Positions 62,735 through 64,000 of a stretch of DNA of 64,000 nucleotides are shown here, in pieces. Numbering within the stretch: the first letter of the stretch is position 1; every line of letters begins with the position of its first letter. The DNA comes from Bradyrhizobium sp. 1 (lineage in GTDB: Bacteria; Pseudomonadota; Alphaproteobacteria; Rhizobiales; Xanthobacteraceae), in NCBI RefSeq assembly GCF_023073315.1, contig NZ_JADPJH010000002.1:296900-360899 (forward strand), written 5' to 3'. The notes under the pieces are model-generated. The model searched no databases and was not told where the DNA came from. It was given only the letters and a program-made list of their open reading frames with translations. Position numbers and translations under genes: made by a program.

Positions 62735-63163
62735 ATGCTGGTCGGAGACATTCTGCGCAAGAAGACGCCGCGCGTTGTTACGGTGCGAATGAACGAAACG
62801 GTGGGTATCGCGGCCAAGCTGATGCGTGCCAACAACATCAGCGCGCTCGTGGTGAAGGACGTGGTCCGCTCCGAGGGCAACACCGCGGTCGGCATGTTCA
62901 CCGAGCGCGACGTGGTGCGCGCCGTCGCCGAGCACGGCGCGGGCGCCGTCAACATCAAGGTCTCGCAGCTCGTCTCGGTGCAGCAGCTCATCTCCTGCAC
63001 CTCCTCGGACACGATCGAGCACGTCCGGCATGTGATGAACCGCAATCACATCCGGCACCTGCCCGTGATCGACGATTACAGCCTCGTCTCCGTCATCAGC
63101 ATGCGCGACATCGCCGCTGTCGTTGACGAAGCGCTCAACGGCACGCCGCAAGCGGCAGCTTAA
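62735..63163 (+). CDS. CBS-domain protein, oxalate regulon
   Basis: A 142-residue protein of two CBS motifs: first TVGIAAKLMRANNISALVVK with TAVGMFTERDVVRAV, second DTIEHVRHVMNRNHIRHLPV with LVSVISMRDIA. Paired CBS motifs bind adenine nucleotides or SAM and act as energy sensors. The ATG follows GGGAGG at good spacing. It is preceded by operator site f and followed after 100 bases by a PanE-like reductase, so it may modulate oxalate metabolism. Confidence 0.9.
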   Translation: MLVGDILRKKTPRVVTVRMNETVGIAAKLMRANNISALVVKDVVRSEGNTAVGMFTERDVVRAVAEHGAGAVNIKVSQLVSVQQLISCTSSDTIEHVRHVMNRNHIRHLPVIDDYSLVSVISMRDIAAVVDEALNGTPQAAA

Positions 63164-63195
63164 GCAACACGACCCTTCCCCTGCGACTACCGGCC

Positions 63196-63219
63196 CCGGC
63201 TCGGATCCTTCCGAGCCGG
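63196..63219. other. intercistronic hairpin between CBS gene and panE-like gene
   Basis: CCGGCTCGGA and TCCGAGCCGG form a perfect 10-bp stem with a TCCT loop. There is no clear T-tract, so it may be an mRNA-stabilising or attenuating structure rather than a full terminator. Confidence 0.55.
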
Positions 63220-63263
63220 ACCGGATCTTTCGTCCCAAAATTCCGGCCACCCGCGAGGATTTC

Positions 63264-64000
63264 ATGAAGATCTGCATCTACGGCGCCGGCGCGATCGGCG
63301 GATATCTCGGGGTTCAGCTCGCGCGCGCCGGCGCCGATATGAGCCTGGTCGCACGCGGCGCCCACCTCGCCGCGATGCGCGAGCACGGGCTGACGCTGCT
63401 GACGGGCGAAGAAAAGCACGTTGTGCATCCGCGCTGCACCGACAATCCCGCCGAGCTCGGCGTGCAGGACTACATCATCATCACGCTGAAGGCGCATTCG
63501 ATCACCGGCGTGATCGAGAAGATGCAGCCGCTGCTCGGGCCCCACACCCGCATCGTCACCGCCGTCAACGGCATCCCCTATTGGTACTTCCACAAGCACG
63601 GCGGCCCATACGAAAACGCGACGCTGGAGAGCATCGACCCCGGCGGCCGCCAGTGGCGCGAGATCGGCGCCGAGCGCGCCATCGGCTGCATCGTCTATCC
63701 CGCCACCGAGATCGAGGCGCCCGGCGTGATCCGCCACGTCTACGGCAACAATTTTCCGCTCGGCGAGCCCTCCGGCGAGATCACGTCCGACGTGCAGCGC
63801 CTCGCCGATCTCTTCGTCGCCGCCGGGCTGAAAGCGCCGGTGCTCGACCGCATCCGCGACGAGATCTGGCTGAAACTGTGGGGCAATGTCTGCTTCAACC
63901 CGATCAGCGCGCTGACCCACGCGACGCTCGACGTGATCTGCACCGATCCGTCCACGCGCGCGCTGTCGCGCGCCATCATGGTCGAGACGCAAGGCATCGC
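63264..64000 (+). CDS. PanE/ApbA-family reductase, candidate oxalyl-CoA reductase (partial, runs off window)
   Basis: The first 245 residues are present; the gene continues past the window end. The N-terminus MKICIYGAGAIGGYLGVQLA is the NADP site of the ketopantoate reductase family; LKAHSI and the DEIWLKLWGNVCFNPISAL region carry the expected catalytic Lys and substrate-binding Asn. Normal PanE makes pantoate for CoA synthesis. In Methylobacterium extorquens a paralogue, PanE2, is reported as oxalyl-CoA reductase making glyoxylate. Position behind an oxalate-type operator and CBS gene favours that second role here, but sequence alone cannot decide. Confidence 0.85.
   Translation, partial: MKICIYGAGAIGGYLGVQLARAGADMSLVARGAHLAAMREHGLTLLTGEEKHVVHPRCTDNPAELGVQDYIIITLKAHSITGVIEKMQPLLGPHTRIVTAVNGIPYWYFHKHGGPYENATLESIDPGGRQWREIGAERAIGCIVYPATEIEAPGVIRHVYGNNFPLGEPSGEITSDVQRLADLFVAAGLKAPVLDRIRDEIWLKLWGNVCFNPISALTHATLDVICTDPSTRALSRAIMVETQGI

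Overview
The window is GC-rich alphaproteobacterial chromosome, most like Bradyrhizobium or a close Rhizobiales relative. This rests on codon usage, on tightly packed catabolic operons, on families typical of that group (DUF1236 protein, TctABC and LivFGMHK importers, oxalotrophy genes), and on palindromic intergenic repeats of a kind common in Bradyrhizobium. No tRNA, rRNA, CRISPR array, transposase or prophage gene was seen. Genus is inferred; no database was consulted.

Region 1 (0-11.3 kb) is the least familiar part. A minus-strand set encodes a ferredoxin-NADP reductase, an AprA/fumarate-reductase-type flavoprotein, an AprB-like two-cluster ferredoxin, a HEAT-repeat protein and a fumarylacetoacetate hydrolase-family enzyme. 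A plus-strand set encodes a DUF971 protein, a Crp/Fnr regulator and a nitrate/sulfonate-type ABC importer whose binding protein carries a NosL-like C-terminal domain. A YeiH-type putative sulfate exporter follows. A shared 12-14 bp element with an ATTAGTT core lies in all three promoter regions, so the set looks like one regulon with NADPH-driven redox chemistry on an imported, unidentified compound.

Region 2 (11.3-21.5 kb) has a LivFGMH/K importer divergent from an acyl-CoA synthetase, a TetR regulator, a Baeyer-Villiger monooxygenase and a 2-hydroxychromene-2-carboxylate isomerase-like protein, suggesting catabolism of an aromatic ketone. A near-perfect palindrome lies between the two divergent operons. 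Region 3 (21.5-33.5 kb) holds alanine dehydrogenase with a divergent Lrp regulator, a PaoABC-type molybdenum aldehyde dehydrogenase, an Orn/Lys/Arg decarboxylase behind a Pho-box-like repeat, a GNAT acetyltransferase, an orphan flagellar rod-like protein, and a 2-hydroxyacid dehydrogenase divergent from a split ThDP decarboxylase resembling ComD/ComE.

Region 4 (33.5-47 kb) holds a VanZ-like protein, a DUF1236 protein, the glyoxylate-to-glycerate operon gcl-hyi-glxR, adenine deaminase, an NYN-domain protein, and a TctABC importer with an IclR regulator.

Region 5 (45-51.3 kb and 59-64 kb) is an oxalate regulon. It has an NDP-forming acyl-CoA synthetase divergent from gntR-oxc-frc, a 45-residue peptide gene, two oxalate/formate antiporter paralogues, a CBS-domain protein and a PanE-family reductase cut by the window end, which may be an oxalyl-CoA reductase. 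A 17-bp inverted repeat related to TGGCAT-N5-ATACCA occurs six times, always upstream of these genes, and is the probable operator of the GntR regulator. Oxalate could be oxidised through formyl-CoA, or reduced to glyoxylate and fed into gcl-hyi-glxR. Between the two halves (51.3-59 kb) lie small unknown genes, cspA, an esterase-like hydrolase, an O-methyltransferase, a diheme cytochrome c, an SRPBCC protein and a YegD-like Hsp70.
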